From contig JACGCM010000276.1 in assembly GCA_014058105.1 (NCBI GenBank), positions 186,001 to 250,000 on the forward strand: a stretch of DNA of 64,000 nucleotides. The letters are read 5' to 3'. The DNA comes from Kingdonia uniflora (taxonomy: Eukaryota > Streptophyta > Magnoliopsida > Ranunculales > Circaeasteraceae). Below the pieces are notes generated by a model that worked only from the letters and a program-made list of their open reading frames with translations, was not told the origin of the DNA and made no database searches. Shown here piece after piece: positions 1 through 11,945 of this stretch; position 1 is the stretch's first letter; every line of letters begins with the position of its first letter. Position numbers and translations under genes: made by a program.

Positions 1-250
1 GTGGATTGTTAATTCTGTCTAGTTGTGTTGTATTTGGTCTTTAATTTCTCTACTGTATGGGTTGTAGTTTGGAGTTGTTGATATTATTACGAACTATGTT
101 GTTGAATGTTGCACATAAGGATGGTTCTGCCCTCTTTTTGCTACTCCTGAAATCAATCTTGTAGGCGAAAATATCATGGCACATGCTTCGATAACAAGGT
201 CTTTATTCTAATTTCATTTTTGTTTTGCTTTGTTTATGATTATAATGTTA
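1..250. other. No gene recognised at the left edge
   Basis: AT-rich sequence with no supported exon or repeat boundary. It may be the tail of something that begins outside the window. Confidence 0.4.
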
Positions 251-265
251 GGAATTATGATAGTT

Positions 266-990
266 AATCCCAATCCCTCGCCCAAGAATGGTAAGCGAAA
301 ATGCCAATTGAGAAATTAAAATAAAACAAGAACACAATGATTTACCCAGATGAGGGAAGTGGAAAACCCTTACGGATAAAAAACCACTTCCCGCGAACAA
401 TCTACTTGTTGGGTGTGAACTCGAATTGGAGGAATTGTTGAAGAACAGAAATAGTTTAAGTCGTTCGAACGAGATTATCTATTTTTGCGTTTTGAAACTT
501 GGTTCGTCAAAGTCGTTCGAACGAGCTTGGATGTCATTTGAACGAGTTGTTGTTTTTTAGGGTTGGAGACCAATTATTGTTAAAGTCGTTCGAACAAGCT
601 TGGAGTCATTCGAAGGAGTTATGAGTAGGTTTGCCTTCTAGGACGTTGAGTTTGCCTCGAGATCTGTTCTACTTGTATTTAGTTCCCGAAGTATATAAAT
701 GGGACTTAGTTTATTTGTTTAAGCAATTTTTTACTCTATGTGTGAGTTTAATTCTAGAGAGCTAGAATTTGAGAGACTCCATTAAAGCTTGAGAAGATCG
801 TGTGTAACCTTTGATCTTTGATAAGTGGATTGTTCGCGGGGAGTGGTTTTTTATACGCAAGGGCTTTTCACTTCCCTCCGGGTAAATTATTGTGTTCTGT
901 CTTTCATTTAATTTCTCAATTGGCATTTCCGTTTATCGTTCTTGGGCACACGATGGATTGGGATTAGCTACCACGATTCTATAACACCAC
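266..990. repeat. Foldback element with ~150-bp inverted arms
   Basis: About 150 bp at 266-412 recurs in reverse complement at about 822-985. Both arms carry the string TGCCAATTGAGAAATTAA or its complement, a 'cacttcccgcgaacaatc'-like block and a 'cccaatcc' outer end. The interior holds several copies of the palindromic motif GTCGTTCGAACGA with small variants. The arms differ by scattered substitutions, so the structure is not recent. It has no coding capacity. It could be a foldback DNA transposon or two LTR pieces of one retroelement in opposite orientation; no target-site duplication was found to decide. Confidence 0.6.
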
Positions 991-1375
991 TATGATCAAA
1001 TAGGTTACAATCAGATCTATCAAGCTTCCTCAATCTTTAATGGAGTCTCTCAAACTCTAGTTCTCTCTAGAATTAAACTCACAGATATCTCACTCGTAGT
1101 ACCTAACAAATAACCTAAGTCTCAATTATATAATTGGTAGACTTATTACAAACATAACATATCTCAGGGCAAACTCAACGACCAACGAACGAACTCATAA
1201 AACCAGCCTGCGCGGTTTTCGTTCGAACGACTTTCAGTATCGTTCGAATGACTTTAACAAAACCAAGTTTCTAACCTAAAAACAAGCATTTCGTTCGAAT
1301 AACTTCAGTCTCGTTCGAACGACTTTGACGGTACCAAGTTTCGTTCGAACGACTATCAATCGAGTTCATACCTTG
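720..1375. repeat. Second inverted pair with TCGTTCGAACGA clusters
   Basis: The block at about 730-815 (a 'gtttaattctagagag' stretch followed by 'gagactccattaaagctt') reappears reverse-complemented at about 1010-1085. After it, 1195-1350 holds further copies of TTCGTTCGAACGACTTT with one- or two-base changes. The motif clusters on both sides therefore mirror each other around about 900, and this pair overlaps the preceding foldback. This looks like two copies of one repeat in opposite orientation, both decayed. Confidence 0.55.
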
Positions 1376-1947
1376 ACATATACTCTTATTAATGATATTA
1401 TTTTGGAACTGAATGTGTTTATATTATATGTTCATGATAATCGATGAGAGTTTATTTTGTGATGTAAAAGGGTAATCAGTGAGAAGAAATGAGTGAAAGA
1501 TATTGCCAATTTTTCTCTAGAAGCTCTAGCAATCTTTCCTCTTGAATTGAAAGTTGCTTTCACTGGAATCTGGAGAACCGACTACTCTGATATCTTCACA
1601 AGTGGAATCTACCGGATCATCCACTAATAGCCAACTGCGAGTTTCCAGACCAATTCATCTTTTTAGTTTTTCTCGGTCTTTCATCCTTATAACTGTAACA
1701 GTTGATTATAAATTTGCACAAGACCCAACAACAACATTTATCAAAGGAGTTGAAGGGCTTGATTTCTTTTGTTAGAGTAGCTATAACAATTGGTATCTGC
1801 AAGAAATATTTGAAAACAAAATTCGGATATTTCAAATTTGTTGAGGCAAGGAGGGCCAAAAATAGTTTATCTCCCTAAAAACTTAAAAATGGTTTTCCCC
1901 TCATTTGCAACGGATTAGACTAAATTATAATCTTTCTTTCGTTTGGC
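1376..1947. other. Intergenic, no feature seen
   Basis: Short open frames here have no recognisable domain and no codon structure shared with neighbours. No repeat unit or terminal inverted repeat was seen. Confidence 0.4.
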
Positions 1948-2154
1948 TTAGGTATCGTTGTTATTATTTAAGCTACGGAACTTAATAGCAGCTTCATCGT
2001 TAGCTCTAGCGGCATCTTCAACAATTTCAAATGTTTTAACCCAAACAGTTTTTTTCTTGGATCTCTTGTGCATGTAGCAAACTGATGTTCGTATCAAAGT
2101 CCAAGTACACCATAACTTTCCATCTTTTTTCCATGGCGATGTCACATTTCCCAA
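1948..2154 (-). pseudogene. AP2/ERF-domain fragment
   Basis: The minus-strand frame contains VWVKTFEIVEDAARANDEAA followed by IKFRS. This matches the second half of the AP2/ERF DNA-binding domain, where families normally read W-x-G-T-F-x-T-x-E-x-A-A-R-A-Y-D-x-A-A-x-x-x-R-G. The conserved G before TF is K and the Y before D is N. Upstream residues only loosely resemble the start of the domain, and no full domain or downstream region follows. The 68-residue open frame is therefore best read as a relic of an ethylene-response-factor-like gene. Identification of the family is fairly secure; a function for this fragment is unlikely. Confidence 0.6.
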
Positions 2155-2580
2155 ATTGGTTATAAGTTATAACCAGCAATCAACGTATTCCAAGTTATTA
2201 AACCGGGCTGAACTCGATCATCCTGCATTCTATCAAATAACTTCATATCCCCTTCATTGTTGCCACTTTGACAATATCCCTATATGACCGAATTCTATGT
2301 GACCACGTCTTTCTTATCAATTATTTAAAATCGCTTTAATGGAGCGCAACTTCCCACAGTTTGTGCATACATGGACAATAGGGAGAATTCCGAAGATGGA
2401 ACCCATTTCTAATGATGCAAGAATCGTAAAACTGTTAAATGGCTTATGAGGATCTTTACTGTCTAAACCAACATACACAACACAGCTTTGAGATGAAATG
2501 AGAAGGAATAAAATAAGTATAAAAAATAACAATTTTGCAAAGCTCAATCCTGTGTTACCAGAATTGAATACTTTAAAATA
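2155..2580. other. Intergenic, no feature seen
   Basis: A 76-residue minus-strand open frame (2317-2547) begins with a hydrophobic stretch but matches nothing I recognise. It has no supporting promoter or splice signals. Confidence 0.35.
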
Positions 2581-2648
2581 TTTTGTTTGACGCTCAGTGT
2601 ACTATGTCTGATGGTCAGTGTACTATGTCTGACGCTTTTGTTTGTTGC

Positions 2649-2806
2649 CAATGCTGATTTCCTCCCAGGTACTTTGTCTACTAGAATGACAAACCACGCA
2701 GGTTTTGATTTCGTACAGACAGTGCTGATTTCCTCGCAGGTTTTGATTTCGTGCAGACAATGCTGATTTCCTCACAGGTTTTGATTTCATGCAGACAATG
2801 CTGATT
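2649..2806. repeat. 38-bp minisatellite, about three units
   Basis: Units beginning CTGATTTCCTCGCAGG start at 2725 and 2763, with partial copies at about 2653 and 2801. The repeated unit is 38 bp and the two central copies differ at only two or three positions. Just before it, a shorter pair of 'cagtgtactatgtctga' copies lies at about 2594-2632. Near-perfect copies imply recent slippage or unequal exchange. Confidence 0.8.
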
Positions 2807-2819
2807 TTTATTTTTGGCT

Positions 2820-3300
2820 TTTCCGGTCCGGGGAGACGAGGCGGTGGCGGTGATGTGCAGCGGTCGTGGAGGGTTGGGAGGTAATAAAACCGGGGAAAGC
2901 GAGGTTATAAAAAGAAAAACTAGAGAGAGATAGATAGATGTAACAATTGCTTAACCACTAACATTTCCCATGATCCCAAATGTTTATCAGCTACCATCAA
3001 CTTTAACGTGTAGTACGAACCCGCTCATTTAATACCTTATTTTTTTAATACTATAAACAAGTTAATAGAGAACACGTAGCGGAAGCGATTTGAATCGAGG
3101 AAATAAAAAAGATTGCAAGGAACAAATAATAAAGATAAATTTTATTGATCTTGATTGAATGCATTTCTCAACTATTAATGCCTATTTATAATAGAGCTAG
3201 AGGATTCCCATATTAGAAGGATCTTATTATTTAGACCTAAGCTTAATCTATAAACAAAGAAAACTATAAAGAAAATAAAACCTAATGAATTTAGAAGTAT
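2820..3300. other. Intergenic, no feature seen
   Basis: A short GC-richer patch (2822-2880) is followed by AT-rich sequence. No gene is recognised. Confidence 0.4.
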
Positions 3301-3339
3301 GATAGTACTCCATAGTTGTAAATGTTAGATAATAATTGA

Positions 3340-3690
3340 TACTACTTTATCAGTTAATCACAAGCAATGATATGAGATAAGAGTAGAAATATCTTTATTG
3401 ATGAATAAAATCTCTCTGTATACTCTGAGGTTTTGTATTACAAGGATAACCCAAATCTCTCAGTATCCTCAAAGTACAATCCTATGCCCCGTATGGGTTG
3501 TGGACGCGTATATGTTGCCTCATCAAAACCTCTAGTCAATAAAACCTTCTAGGATAAAAATTGCACTATTAGGAAAAAGTGGTACAACACGCATATGTCT
3601 ACGTCAGGCTGTGACTACTCCCCCTGACGTCGATCTCACCCGAGATCTATCTCCTTGAGATGTATCTCCCCGATATATTAATAAATAAAA
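3340..3690 (-). mobile_element. Copia 3' end and LTR-like remnant
   Basis: Read on the minus strand, this follows directly after the RNase H relic. A purine-rich tract complementary to ACTCCCCCTGACG lies at about 3616-3628, followed by the 'ggttttgatgaggcaac'-type text that plant Ty1/copia elements often carry just upstream of the 3' LTR. The remainder to about 3340 is a candidate LTR, but its TG/CA ends could not be fixed. Confidence 0.5.
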
Positions 3691-4200
3691 CTTCTGCATA
3701 CTGATTCCGTGTACCAGCTGCTTGAACGTAAGTGGTGCAAGAGTCTTCGTGAATAGGCTTGCAAAGTTGTCTTCTGAAATATCTTAAATAACGCCAATCT
3801 TATTCGCCTTTTGTAATTCATAATGATAGAATGACTTCTGTAAAATGTGTTTCGTTATGTCGTTATTGATAAAATCGTCATTGACTTGAATGATGCAAGC
3901 CGAGTTGTCTTCATATATAGTCGATATTCTATCTTAGATAGAACATGCCACAATCTTCAGTTTATGTAATGTACCTTGGAGCGCAACCATCATTCTCTGC
4001 CATCTTTATGAAGTGCAAGAATCTCTTTTGTGGTTCGAAGATGTAACTACCGCAGTTTGCTTTATCGATTTCCAAGAATCTTTATGTATCCTTGTTCATA
4101 AACACATAATCCATTTGACAATGGCCTCTATGTGGGTCTGACAAGTATTTTGTATCGGTGTACCCTATAATTTACCGTTTACCATTTCGAGTATAACATA
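3690..4200 (-). pseudogene. Ty1/copia pol relic: RNase H domain
   Basis: Reverse-complement translation gives recognisable plant Copia RNase H text in order: GYTDTKYLSDPHRG near 4160-4120, QTGYVFMNKDT near 4115-4085, then KSIKQTAVVTSSNHK, IYEDNSACIIQVNDDF, TKHI, and LASLFTKTLAPLTFKQLVHG near 3770-3705. These correspond to the conserved D-A-D/Y-L-S-D-P, Q-T-G-Y, T-K-H-I and A-D-L-F-T-K-x-L-P segments. Several in-frame stops and small gaps interrupt it. It is a dead retrotransposon fragment whose 3' end lies to the left. Confidence 0.8.
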
Positions 4201-6300
4201 CCCCAGCCTTTCATACCGATTAGATACCTTAAAATGTGTCTGATCTCATTCCAGTACCTTTGGGTAGGAAGGGTAGGAATAAAACTATGGCAAGCCAAAT
4301 AGTTCACTGCACAGAACCTTGCCTATTATTTTCTCCGATATTTATTACCTGATAAACATTATCATGTATCTCCCTAAAACTCAGTAAAATTCGACTGAAT
4401 TTACTAGTATATAAAGTGGACTAGATACCCCGTATCTTACCATCATCATGGAGTAATAGCGTGACGGACTCGGTGCGTTCTACTATACATGTGTCAACGC
4501 TAATGCTAGGTCCACTTGATCGGTGGTAGTTCATGGTTTCTTTTTCAGTCTCTAGGATACCAACATCGTCACCATAATCTACATTCCCTTCTACCTCGAA
4601 TGCTCACAATTGTCGTGTCTAATGGAATACCTCATAATGTGCCTGATCTCATTCCAGTACCTTTGGGTAGGAATAGAACCAAGCCAAATAGTTCACTGCG
4701 AATGAGTCATTGGGTCTAGTATACCCAGCTACCTATAGCAAAACACATCCTAGCTATGGCGTCACTGCTCTAGAAGTTTCTCCCCCCATTAGGATTGTGG
4801 AAGATGTCGTTGTCCACATTCAAGTGTTGTTGGACGCGCAATAAATGACTTAGCATCTTGAGCTACATCCATACCAAAGTATTAGATAACTCTTTCGATA
4901 TATATTGCTTGGTGTATGAGTATGCCACTACCAAGATCTTTGATCTACAAATCGAGACACTACTTGATTTCCCAAGGTCTTTGTTTCGAATTCCTTTCTA
5001 AGGTACTCGACGGCTCTCCCGATCTCCCCTGGAGTTATAATGATATTCTAATTATTTAGTCCACTGTTATGATGACTTAAGTTAATTCTTTCGTAAGAAC
5101 GCATGGACAAATAAGGATATTTCCCTCAATACTGGGAATATCGTCTCGTCAAAGTGACAATTATCCGCCCTGCAGTATATACGTCGCTAGTGAGACTTTA
5201 ATATCTAGTGATAAATGTGAATCATAACCACATACTACTAGGCCGACGTTAAGGGCCCCATCTTCATACATTATGGTGGTGCAATTGAAACCTGGACGGA
5301 ACATCCAAATGTTTGTTGACGGGCGACACCAGGCTCCGGCCCAGTTACTAGTCACCTTTTAGGAAAAAAAAATTGATGACTTGCAATGGGCGGACCCTTA
5401 TCAGTGTTGTGGGAGCAAGAATGCATATCCCACACACTAGCGGGAAGTTGTAATCGTAATAATAGTGGCCTAACGATTATCATAAATTACCTGATTAGGT
5501 TCTCCGTCGTAATGGTATGGGGTACTAGTGATGCTCAATCATCTTTCCTATTTAGCAGTAAAATAATCATCAAAAACATTTGAGTCACACTCGCAAGCTC
5601 CCGTCAAGTCACATTGATCGACTTGATTGGTTAATCTAGGAACTAAGCCTGTGATCGAATAATCTAAGTGAGAAGTCGTGCTAACGTTGTATCATTAGAT
5701 TTTAATAATAGACAAATGTAAGACCATCTCTTAGATGCATCTATTATGACCATAAATACTCAAGTGGGCCACTATGTGGATGGATAAGTCCGCATGTGTC
5801 TCCATTAATGCGTTTGGAGCAAAGGCTAGAGATCCCACTCCACCTTAGTCATACTATGATGAAATAATAGACTTTCTTTGATTGAAACAATCGCTACACA
5901 TACACTCTCTTGATCTTCTCTCCTTTTAATAAAAATTGAGATGTAATCCTGATAATCTTCCTCACTGTTCTAGCCCCGAAGAGTGTATTAAAAACCGTAT
6001 AATAATGTGTTTTAACCTTTAAACATGGAGGGAATGCACAGAACTTTGTCTGTCATTTTCTCTGCTAGTCATTACGTGATAAACATTATCATGTATCTCC
6101 CTAAAACTTACTAAAATTCGACTGAATTTACTAGTATACAAAGTGGACTAGATACCATATCGTACCATCCCAAAACCACTCGGTGGTAGTTCATGGTTTC
6201 TTATTAGCAGTTTCTAGGACACGAACATCGTCACCATAATCTACATTCTCTTCAACCTCCGGATGCTTCACAATTGTCGTCTAAACTAGTGGTTTTGGGA
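4200..6300. repeat. Scrambled Copia-derived block with internal duplications
   Basis: Three segment pairs repeat in direct orientation. A 'gataaacattatcatgtatctcc' block lies at about 4351-4436 and 6076-6161. A 'cggtggtagttcatggtttc' block lies at 4521-4615 and 6180-6280. A 'cctgatctcattccagtacc'-type block lies at about 4230-4270 and 4640-4672. Pairs are roughly 90% alike by eye. No intact open frame remains. The arrangement suggests repeated template switching or nested insertions of related Copia copies. Confidence 0.6.
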
Positions 6301-6395
6301 TGCATTTGCCCCTCTGCTGAAGATGCTCTGAGCCTAAAGAAACAACAAATCTTCAATGTCTTTTTTTAATTAATCATCTCTATCGTTTCTTTTAG

Positions 6396-9300
6396 GGTTT
6401 GAAGGTCTGGTGGATGCCTGATTTAATAGTTGATCCCAAATCTGGAGAGGAAGCTGAGATGATTGACAAGGTAGCTTTGTTTTTTGTTTGTTTAATCAAG
6501 TTGCATACATGTTTCCTCAATTCTCTATTAATTCAGATTATATCAATTATTATCTTTTAAATAATGAAATTAACAATGGTGATCTACATATATGGGATTC
6601 CTCTAATGAAGAATATTGAATTTGAGTACTAAAAATTATTGATACACAATGTATGTTCTCCCATTGTCGCTACCTTGAATATAATCTTCATTTCTAACCC
6701 ACACTCTCCAAAACTGATGAATATGATCTTCTTTCCCATTGTCAGCTAAGCCATTTGTCCCCCTCTCTAGCGCAAAGAAGACCTCCTGACGTCGGTCTTA
6801 ATTATCTTAGGGTTGGGGTTTTCTGATTATAATAATTCTTTCTCCCACAGGTGGAACCTGTAAATCTTAAATTGGCTCCAGAGGCACCCTCTGCTCTCCT
6901 CCCCTTGGACGGAAACTCATGTGCAACTGATAGTGACGAGACAAAATCTGATGTTGGGCAGAGCAGCAGCAGCTCGAAGCCTGATTTAATAGTGGATCCC
7001 AAATCTGAGAAAATTAGCAAGGTAACAGTGTTTTTGTTTATTTAATCAAGTGGTTTTATTTCCTGTGGTGAAATGCCTCCTTCTAGACCCTTGAGTCCAC
7101 GGTCATTGGCACAGAAGGTCTGATTTTTTTTTAATTATAAGTTGTGCATACATGTTTCCTCAATGGAATTTCTTAGGGTTGGGGTTTTCTGATTATAATT
7201 CTTTCTCCAACAGGTAAATCAACCTGCAAAACTTAAATGGAACAAGAATGCCCGCCAAGCTTATGTTAGCGAAAATTCTTTTATTACCCGCATGATCACT
7301 CCAAAGGATCTTAAGAAGCTTAATGACAAGTTAGCTGAGAGAAAGGTAATAAAAAATTTACGTTTATTTTCTTGCACGCCTTACCAAACATGTTTTAACA
7401 ATCATATTATAACAAGCTATTTTGTACTGTCCAATATTCTCATACACTCAATCATACATGGCTAATAGCTCCCTTCACAATTATGTTGATCATGCCTCCA
7501 ACATTTTGCACGTCCAAATCACGGATAACCTTATCTTGAATCAAGCATATAGCTAATAGCTAATAGCTAATAGCTCCCTTCACAATTATGTTGATCATTC
7601 ACAACATTTGTTTCTGTCTGACATTGTTCTACATAGCTAATAGCTTCTGTCACACTCCATTTATCATGCCTCCAACATTTTACACGTTCATCACATCTAA
7701 ACTATGGACAACTTTTTCTTGAAGCAAGCAAATGTTTATCTAGGTAACAACGACACAGATACGGGTGTCGGTGTCCGACATGTGCACTATTATGTGAAGT
7801 TGTAATTGTTCATTCATAATTTGTGCATACATGCTATTAATTTACTTCTATTATTTTCCACTAGTTTTCATGTATTCTCTTTTCGAGACGTCGGCCTGTT
7901 ATAGCACTCAGGGTTAACTGAAAATATAACAATTTTCACGATTTTGCGTCTTATTTTCATTGTTCTATTATTTCATGCATTGCAACATACTAATTTATGG
8001 ATATCAATTTCACTCTGTTATAGGACTGGAACCCTACTACTGATGTTGCATACGATTATACGGTAATAACAAATTTATGTTTCACTTATTCTTTTCTGTT
8101 TGTTTCAATAAAGCTTGTTTTAATGTAAATCAAGTGAAAGATATATATCATGGCTTAGCGTGGTGGCTGAAAAAATGACCTGTATCTTTTAATATGGGTT
8201 ATCATGTGTAGAGCATGTAAGACCCAGTAAAATCACTCCTGATAGAAAGAACCTGTAGATAGTGAGAAGGGACTAGGGAGGAGTTATTTATTGAAAAACT
8301 TATGTGATGGTAGGTGTAATTGTGTTAAATATCCATGTTAAAGCAAAATAACATACACTACTTGGGGTTGGGTTAATAACAATATCTACAAAATAACACT
8401 TCTAGAGTTGTCATTTCCTTAATGATCTTTACAAAAATAATATGCTAGTTTTTATGAAAGATCAGTGATGCTTATGCCTCGCTTTTAGTGGGGCATACGC
8501 CTCATACCACCTTCCACCTCACAATGCGCACAATGCCTTTGCCAACGCCTTATTTGACATTGGTATCAGGCATATGTTTGTTAGCCCAGATATCGTTCAC
8601 TGGCATGACAAGGTTTAATTATACATTCATACATTTGTTTCTAATGTTGTTATGCTTCTACTATTTTCCACTCATTTTTGGATATTCTCTTTTCGGGATG
8701 TCATCTGCTGCTATAGTACTCACGATGAAGTGAATGCAGGAATCTTCCTACTCCTATATACCAAACAATTCATTTTCTTTGCAATATATGTTCAGCGAGT
8801 TGGGCAAAACCCAACAAATCACAGAGTTATTCTTACCCAAAAAGCCCACAACTTGTAAATTCTCGCTGTATCATACTATGGCTCAAACCAGCAACAGAAA
8901 ATTTTCTTTTTGCTTGTCAAGGTTGAGGACCATCATGCTACGTGGAAGAAAGTATATGAGACTGGATGAGTAAGGGTCGGAGATCAAGGGATTGTTGTCC
9001 ATGTGTGATTGTTTTGGTGAGTCGAATTTTGGGTGGACTAGTAAGGAAATGGCGGAAAGCTTTTGATGTGAAGTGTAGGAAGGTGTAATGAAGGTGGGTC
9101 AGAATTGCTGTGATAGGATGATGATTAAAAAATAGAATGAGATTATGATATTGTAGTTTGTGTCTGGACTCCTTGTCAACTAAGAACATTGCTTTTTTGG
9201 AAATTTGGAAGGGTGAGCATGGTTTGTGGAAAGTAGCGATTGTATCTAGGTTTTGTGTGGCTGATTTTGGATGTACTAGTATGGTAGTGTTGAGAGCTTA

Positions 9301-10938
9301 AGATCTGGAGTACTGAGGGGTGTGGTAAAATATGATCTCACTCGACGAGGTTGTTACGATCATTCCATATTAAGTACATAATGACACTACCCCATAGGGA
9401 GATCATGTCCCTCCCCGAGCAACTTTTATTAGCCGCATTATACATCATGTTTTGAAGAAAGTAGGTGTAAGCCATACAGTGTTATTAAGAGAGAAGTGAG
9501 AAGTCAAAGATCTTGCCTATGTCTAGCCTATAATACTAGCCGTAATTTGTCATTTTTTGCTGGTTTCGTAAAGAAATGACAAACTATTATATTTATGTTA
9601 ACTCTTAAATTCCATTAAATTGTCTTGCCCAGCGGGCAAGCCGTATACACTTATATAGTCATTTGACGTCACCATATGATTATTCCTAATAAACTGTCTT
9701 AAAAGAGGCTAAAAGGAGGTAATAGAATGTCATACGTGGGTCAAGCGGGTCAAAGAGATGAAAATGAAAGAAGGCCATATGTAACGAGTGCAGCACACAT
9801 CAAATAGTGAGTTAGAGTGAGATGAGGCATTTTTTTTATTTTGGTAGATATGGGCTTTGTTGTGGTTGAGTTTAGTAACAATTGTTGTCACGATGTGACC
9901 GGTTCGGTTGGACGATAATGAAAGATTGCGAGCGGTCGCACTTAGCAAAAAATCTGAGTTGCATGCTTGTATCAGAAAGGGGAGTTGCACATAGGGAGTG
10001 CGTTCAGCAACTCTAGTTAACTTCTAATATCACCGTATTGCTTAAACTCAGTTACAGGTGCTGGTAAATGTTACAGTTTGAATTGAAAATTATTTCATCA
10101 AATCCACTAAAAAAAATTGTAACCACAAACTTAGTGAATCATGGGATTTTAAATCTGAAGGCGTCATTATTCTTAAAATTATCTAAATTTTTATTAGATA
10201 ACCAGTAACAGCGGAAGTGAGAATAATCCTTAATCTGTAAATTGAGTTTCTTATTAATTGTTAGTGGGCAAAGCGGCTGAAGGCATGAGATAGATCTCTT
10301 TTTGATTCCCTTATGGTGAAATAAAAGACTCATTATTTGGTACTTCTCGCTTGATCACAATAGATAAGTGTGTGGTTTCCCATTTGGTTTCTTATAGTCT
10401 GCGTTTTCACCTCTCTCTCTATGTTTGAAGGATTTCTTCTCTTTTTTGTTTGGCCCTCTTTTTTTCCGTTTAATTTCTTGAAGTTGCTATTGATGCTAAT
10501 TTTATCAGAAATGTAACCTGTAGCGCCTACTAGAAAATAAAGATGTGTACGACTTTATTTTTGTTCAGATCAAGCGTGATTTTTTGTATTATTAGGTGCA
10601 ATACATGCTATAATTTTGATAATATATACTGGTAGGTATTTAAATTATACACGACATATAAATGTTACAACTGCGATTCTTACACGGGTATTGAAATGAT
10701 TACTTGTGTTGTTAGGGTCTGCTGCTTATCTTTTTCTTTTAGACGTTATGAAGAAATATTTGTGCCATTGAAATATTACCAGCTTGTGTTTTAATTGTGT
10801 CTTGCTTGACCTTAATATGTATAATGCCTTTCAAAATTATGGTTTCCTAAACTTCTAATGCAGGGCTATAACAAATTAACGAAACAGGAATTGAAAGAGT
10901 TATTTCTTGAGCAAGTCGCCGACTCGATGAAGAAGTAA
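6396..10938 (+). CDS. Unrecognised gene with five phase-0 exons
   Basis: Five candidate exons share one frame and all begin and end in phase 0: 6396-6470, 6851-7021, 7214-7345, 8024-8062 and 10864-10938, with stop TAA at 10936-10938. Each is bounded by AG and GT. The 158 residues they encode are hydrophilic. The third exon encodes the Lys-rich stretch ending TPKDLKKLNDKLAERK, and the last ends KELFLEQVADSMKK. PDLIVDPKS occurs in both the first and second exons, so part of the protein is internally repeated. No start codon or promoter was identified: the first exon follows straight after scrambled Copia sequence, so the 5' part may be missing. I do not recognise the family. The consistent phases argue that this was a real gene; whether it is expressed is uncertain. 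Confidence 0.45.
7740..7800 (+). mobile_element. MITE end, 'aggtaacaacgacac' family
   Basis: The text TAGGTAACAACGACAC followed by a 'gggtgtcggtgtccgacatgt' stretch is shared with 12834-12890 and with the terminal repeat of the MITE at 26957-27095. Here it lies in an intron of the unrecognised gene. Confidence 0.5.
8063..10863 (+). other. Long intron of the unrecognised gene
   Basis: A 2.8-kb stretch lies between the fourth and fifth candidate exons. It holds only short open frames with no recognisable domains, including overlapping ones at 8488-8973 and a minus-strand one at 9730-9990. An undetected insertion is likely given its length compared with the other introns. Confidence 0.35.
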
Positions 10939-10982
10939 ATATCTTGAGGAAGTCGCCGACTCGATGAAGAGGTAAATATTTT
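10909..10982 (+). repeat. 37-bp tandem duplication at the exon 3' end
   Basis: The segment containing GTCGCCGACTCGATGAAGA occurs twice in a row, from about 10909 and again from about 10946, with three or four differences. The first copy carries the last codons and stop of the unrecognised gene; the second follows the stop. Confidence 0.75.
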
Positions 10983-10999
10983 TGACTTCTTAAGTTTTG

Positions 11000-11945
11000 T
11001 TTAGTAATTATGCCAAAAATGGAGTTACAAGTGAAAGTAAATTATCTTCTTCCTTGGCGCAGGGGCATGTAATGAGGGTTGTGCACTGTCTATCACGAAG
11101 ACTTGAAAAAAATCCAATTAAGTTCTTTCTTATGTTTTTCCTTCTTTTTTTGTGTATATGACTGAATGTCAGATGTACTGTTATGCAAAACCATTCACTT
11201 CCGAATTCTAATCTTGTTCTCTCACATGTGATGTAAATATTCTTTACCGGTCTAGTTGACGAAGTTTAACATAAAATCAGAGAAGGCATAAAATAAATCC
11301 TAGTCAAGGAGCATTTTGATAGCAACAATCTAAGATTGATGTGTTCCAGTCACTTCCGAGTAAATATTTATGTTTTCAGATTTCAATTCTTGGAAGCATA
11401 TATTAATTGCTCGACATGTTTCTCCATATTGAGATTTGAGAAGGAAAGGACTTGGTATTTGTAATGTCACCTGAAAATCAAAATCCCACATAATGTTTAT
11501 CGGCAAAATGTAGTTTTTCTGGGTTTGTCTCAAGTGTTCTCAAAATGTAAATACCATTTTCATGCTTTGGGGTTGGATGCAATTTCCCCAACTTCTCCTC
11601 TAACTCAGAGATTGCTGATCACTGAAAGAGTTAAGATAAATGGGTAGTTTTAACCTAGAAGAAGAGAAAAATGGAGAAATGTGAGAGCACTGAGTCATCT
11701 GGGAGTGAAGAGAGCGAGTTGCGGAGGGACGAGTTGACGAGTCGCAGAGATCCCATGATACAAACCCAGAAACCGAAACCTCCAACCCCAATTCAAAAAC
11801 AACAAAAGAGTATTTAAGAGAGGAGAGAAGAGGCAAGATTGGAGAGATTGAGAGAGAAAATCAAAACGAAAGTAAATTCCAGGTTTTACCCTTTGAGAGA
11901 AGCAGAAGGGTATTTAAGTCAGTTCAAAAATTGAAATTGGGCAGG
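11000..11945. other. 3' flank of the unrecognised gene
   Basis: Probable 3' untranslated sequence followed by intergenic DNA. A purine-rich, GAGAGA-type stretch at 11800-11870 could be an untranslated leader, but no coding exon follows it. Confidence 0.35.
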
